This document shows, piece after piece, positions 45,033 through 46,195 of a DNA stretch of 46,195 bases (position 1 is its first letter; each line of letters begins with the position of its first letter). The notes beneath the pieces were generated by a model that saw nothing but the letters and a program-made list of their open reading frames with translations, had not been told where the DNA came from and ran no database searches. This DNA comes from Bacteroidota bacterium (GTDB lineage: Bacteria; Bacteroidota; Bacteroidia; Flavobacteriales_D; Sanyastnellaceae), in NCBI GenBank assembly GCA_027593035.1, contig JAQCJQ010000005.1, forward strand, positions 1 to 46,195, written 5' to 3'. The position numbers and the translations under genes are program-made.

Positions 45033-45572
45033 TTACCACATCGCGTTGTGCCAGCTGGCATGAAATGGATGGTAACATGCTGTCTCCCACTCCCCCTTGT
45101 TAGCGCACAGTGCATTCACTACGTCTGTCTGGTCGTTCACCAAGCCCGCTTTTCGGGACATCCAAAAGTTAGACAAATTGGCATGCTCCCATGCGTCCTT
45201 GCCAGCGCTTCGGTACAACACCTGATCGCGACGCAAATAATCCACAAGGGGCTCACCCATTTGACCAAGTCGCTGCATGCAATGCACTGAAGCATCAATG
45301 GAGCAACCCGAAGCACCCGCTTGGGTTTCGTCCAATCCAATCACCACCACCCGCGCTCCTTGCAATTTCCAACTTGCCGTCAGATCTGAACCGTGCGCAG
45401 CCCATTCGCTCGTAAACGCCTCCAACACCTCAGCGGCCTGGTCACATTCCTCTTGGGACAACAACCGATCCGCCACATATACCCAGAGTCGGCTGGAGTC
45501 GGCCAACCGATCCCAACGACTACCCTGAAGACTGTTTTCTGGGAACCATGCGCTTGTATACACTTCCTTCAT
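45033..45572 (-). CDS. Conserved Bacteroidota protein of unknown function
   Basis: 179 residues from the ATG at 45572; an upstream in-frame start adds 8 residues. The core contains SSRLWVYVADRLLSQEE, FTSEWAAHGSDLTASWKL and ASGCSIDASVHCMQRLG. I recall this pattern from a Bacteroidota family of about 160-180 residues often mislabelled as ABC transporter ATPase. There is no Walker A, Walker B or ABC signature here, so that name is not supported. It is soluble, with no signal peptide. Function is unknown; the conserved GCSIDASVH is the most likely functional site. It is divergent from the polysaccharide gene. Confidence 0.8.
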   Translation of the reverse strand: MKEVYTSAWFPENSLQGSRWDRLADSSRLWVYVADRLLSQEECDQAAEVLEAFTSEWAAHGSDLTASWKLQGARVVVIGLDETQAGASGCSIDASVHCMQRLGQMGEPLVDYLRRDQVLYRSAGKDAWEHANLSNFWMSRKAGLVNDQTDVVNALCANKGEWETACYHPFHASWHNAMW

Positions 45573-45805
45573 TTGACGAAGGTAAATAGCAATCAATTGC
45601 CAAACCTGCGTTCAACTGGCAATCCAACCCGGCGCATCGAGCGCGGCACTATGACGAGATTACCTTGTCACGGGAGAATCATCCTGCCAATGCACTGATT
45701 TCCCACGCCCCACCGAATTCTCTGAATGCTCGCCGAATTCTTGCGGCTCTAAAATCCCCGTGGCAATGTTCCAACGTAAAGCTTTCCTTGCGAACTTGCG
45801 ACCGT

Positions 45806-46195
45806 ATGGCGGACACAACGAACCCCGACAACGGACTGATTTCACTCAGTACGCTTCGGCCTTATATCAAGCTACTCATCAAGAATTGGTGGCTCATTGC
45901 ATTGCTTGCAGGAACCGGCTATGCCTCAGGTCGTCTGATCACCCACCGGCAACTCAACATCTACAGCGCGTCCGCTGAAATTCTATTGGACGCGGGCAAG
46001 GAATTGGATTACCAGAAAAAGATGATGGGAACGATGAATCCCTACGGAAATTTTGGGAGCGCTGAGACCAAAGACCAACAACGGATCTTGAGTTCATATG
46101 ACTTGATTGGACGGGCGGTCGACCGCGTGAACATCACCATCGACTACTTTTTTGTTGGGCGATTGCCCACCAGTCAAGTTTCTCGCTTCAGCAAT
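45806..46195 (+). CDS. Wzz/Wzc-type polysaccharide biosynthesis protein, partial
   Basis: 130 codons from the ATG at 45806, open to the right edge. A short cytoplasmic head is followed by LRPYIKLLIKNWWLIALLAG, a membrane helix at about 22-42, and then a periplasmic part with YSASAEILLDAGKELDYQKK and a later QQRILSSYDLIGRAVDRVNI. This is the Wzz chain-length domain, as found at the start of bacterial tyrosine autokinases such as Wzc. Whether a C-terminal kinase follows lies outside the window. It suggests an exopolysaccharide or capsule locus to the right. Confidence 0.82.
   Translation, partial: MADTTNPDNGLISLSTLRPYIKLLIKNWWLIALLAGTGYASGRLITHRQLNIYSASAEILLDAGKELDYQKKMMGTMNPYGNFGSAETKDQQRILSSYDLIGRAVDRVNITIDYFFVGRLPTSQVSRFSN

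Noticed and set aside
1-46195. tRNA, rRNA, riboswitch or insertion sequence
   Set aside because: I saw no cloverleaf with a CCA-type end, no rRNA core sequence, no known riboswitch core and no transposase-like frame, but short RNAs can be missed by eye.

Overview
This window comes from a chromosome of the phylum Bacteroidota, most likely a marine member of the Flavobacteriales or a close relative. Four things point there. A complete division and cell wall (dcw) cluster has the Bacteroidota gene order. A PorT-like barrel, gldB and gldC of the gliding/type IX secretion system (T9SS) lie together. Promoter-like sites fit the phylum's TAnnTTTG -7 box. Several large secreted proteins carry VCBS/ASPIC-UnbV domains and Cys-rich GCT...NYDP...DDGSC modules. 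I recognised no tRNA, rRNA, CRISPR array, insertion sequence or prophage gene.

Layout. 1-4791 (minus): purL, a PASTA membrane protein and a large secreted protein cut by the left edge. 4953-8671 (plus): dtd, a MazG-type pyrophosphohydrolase and a secreted Asp-box propeller protein. 8686-10315 (minus): nadE and a PorT-like barrel, divergent from gldB-gldC (10369-11796). 11812-13208 (minus): engB and an alpha/beta hydrolase.

13209-13502 is a dense control region: a DnaA box, a perfect inverted repeat, four MraZ boxes at exact 10-base spacing and a -7 element. It leads into mraZ-rsmH-ftsL-ftsI-murE-mraY-murD-ftsW-murG-murC-ftsQ-ftsA-ftsZ and a YqeY-like gene (13503-30012), packed with overlapping stops and starts. 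These genes convert UDP-MurNAc intermediates to lipid II and build the FtsZ/FtsA/FtsQ/FtsL/FtsW/FtsI septal machine. murF and ddl are absent here.

30131-34099 holds a YceI lipoprotein with a strong terminator, an unusual fusion of a small membrane protein to a predicted outer membrane barrel, a nitroreductase and an M28 peptidase. 34109-44673 (minus) is an exported-protein island: three tandem VCBS/ASPIC-UnbV paralogues and a 1559-residue Cys-rich mosaic. All four end in the same two-part cassette, one GCT module followed by a single Cys-bounded dockerin/EF-hand-like loop. This shared ending is the best candidate for something undescribed in the window. The right end has a conserved Bacteroidota protein and the start of a Wzz/Wzc-type polysaccharide gene.

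Gene calls rest on reading the translations by eye. Family names come from recognised motifs, and no database search was run.
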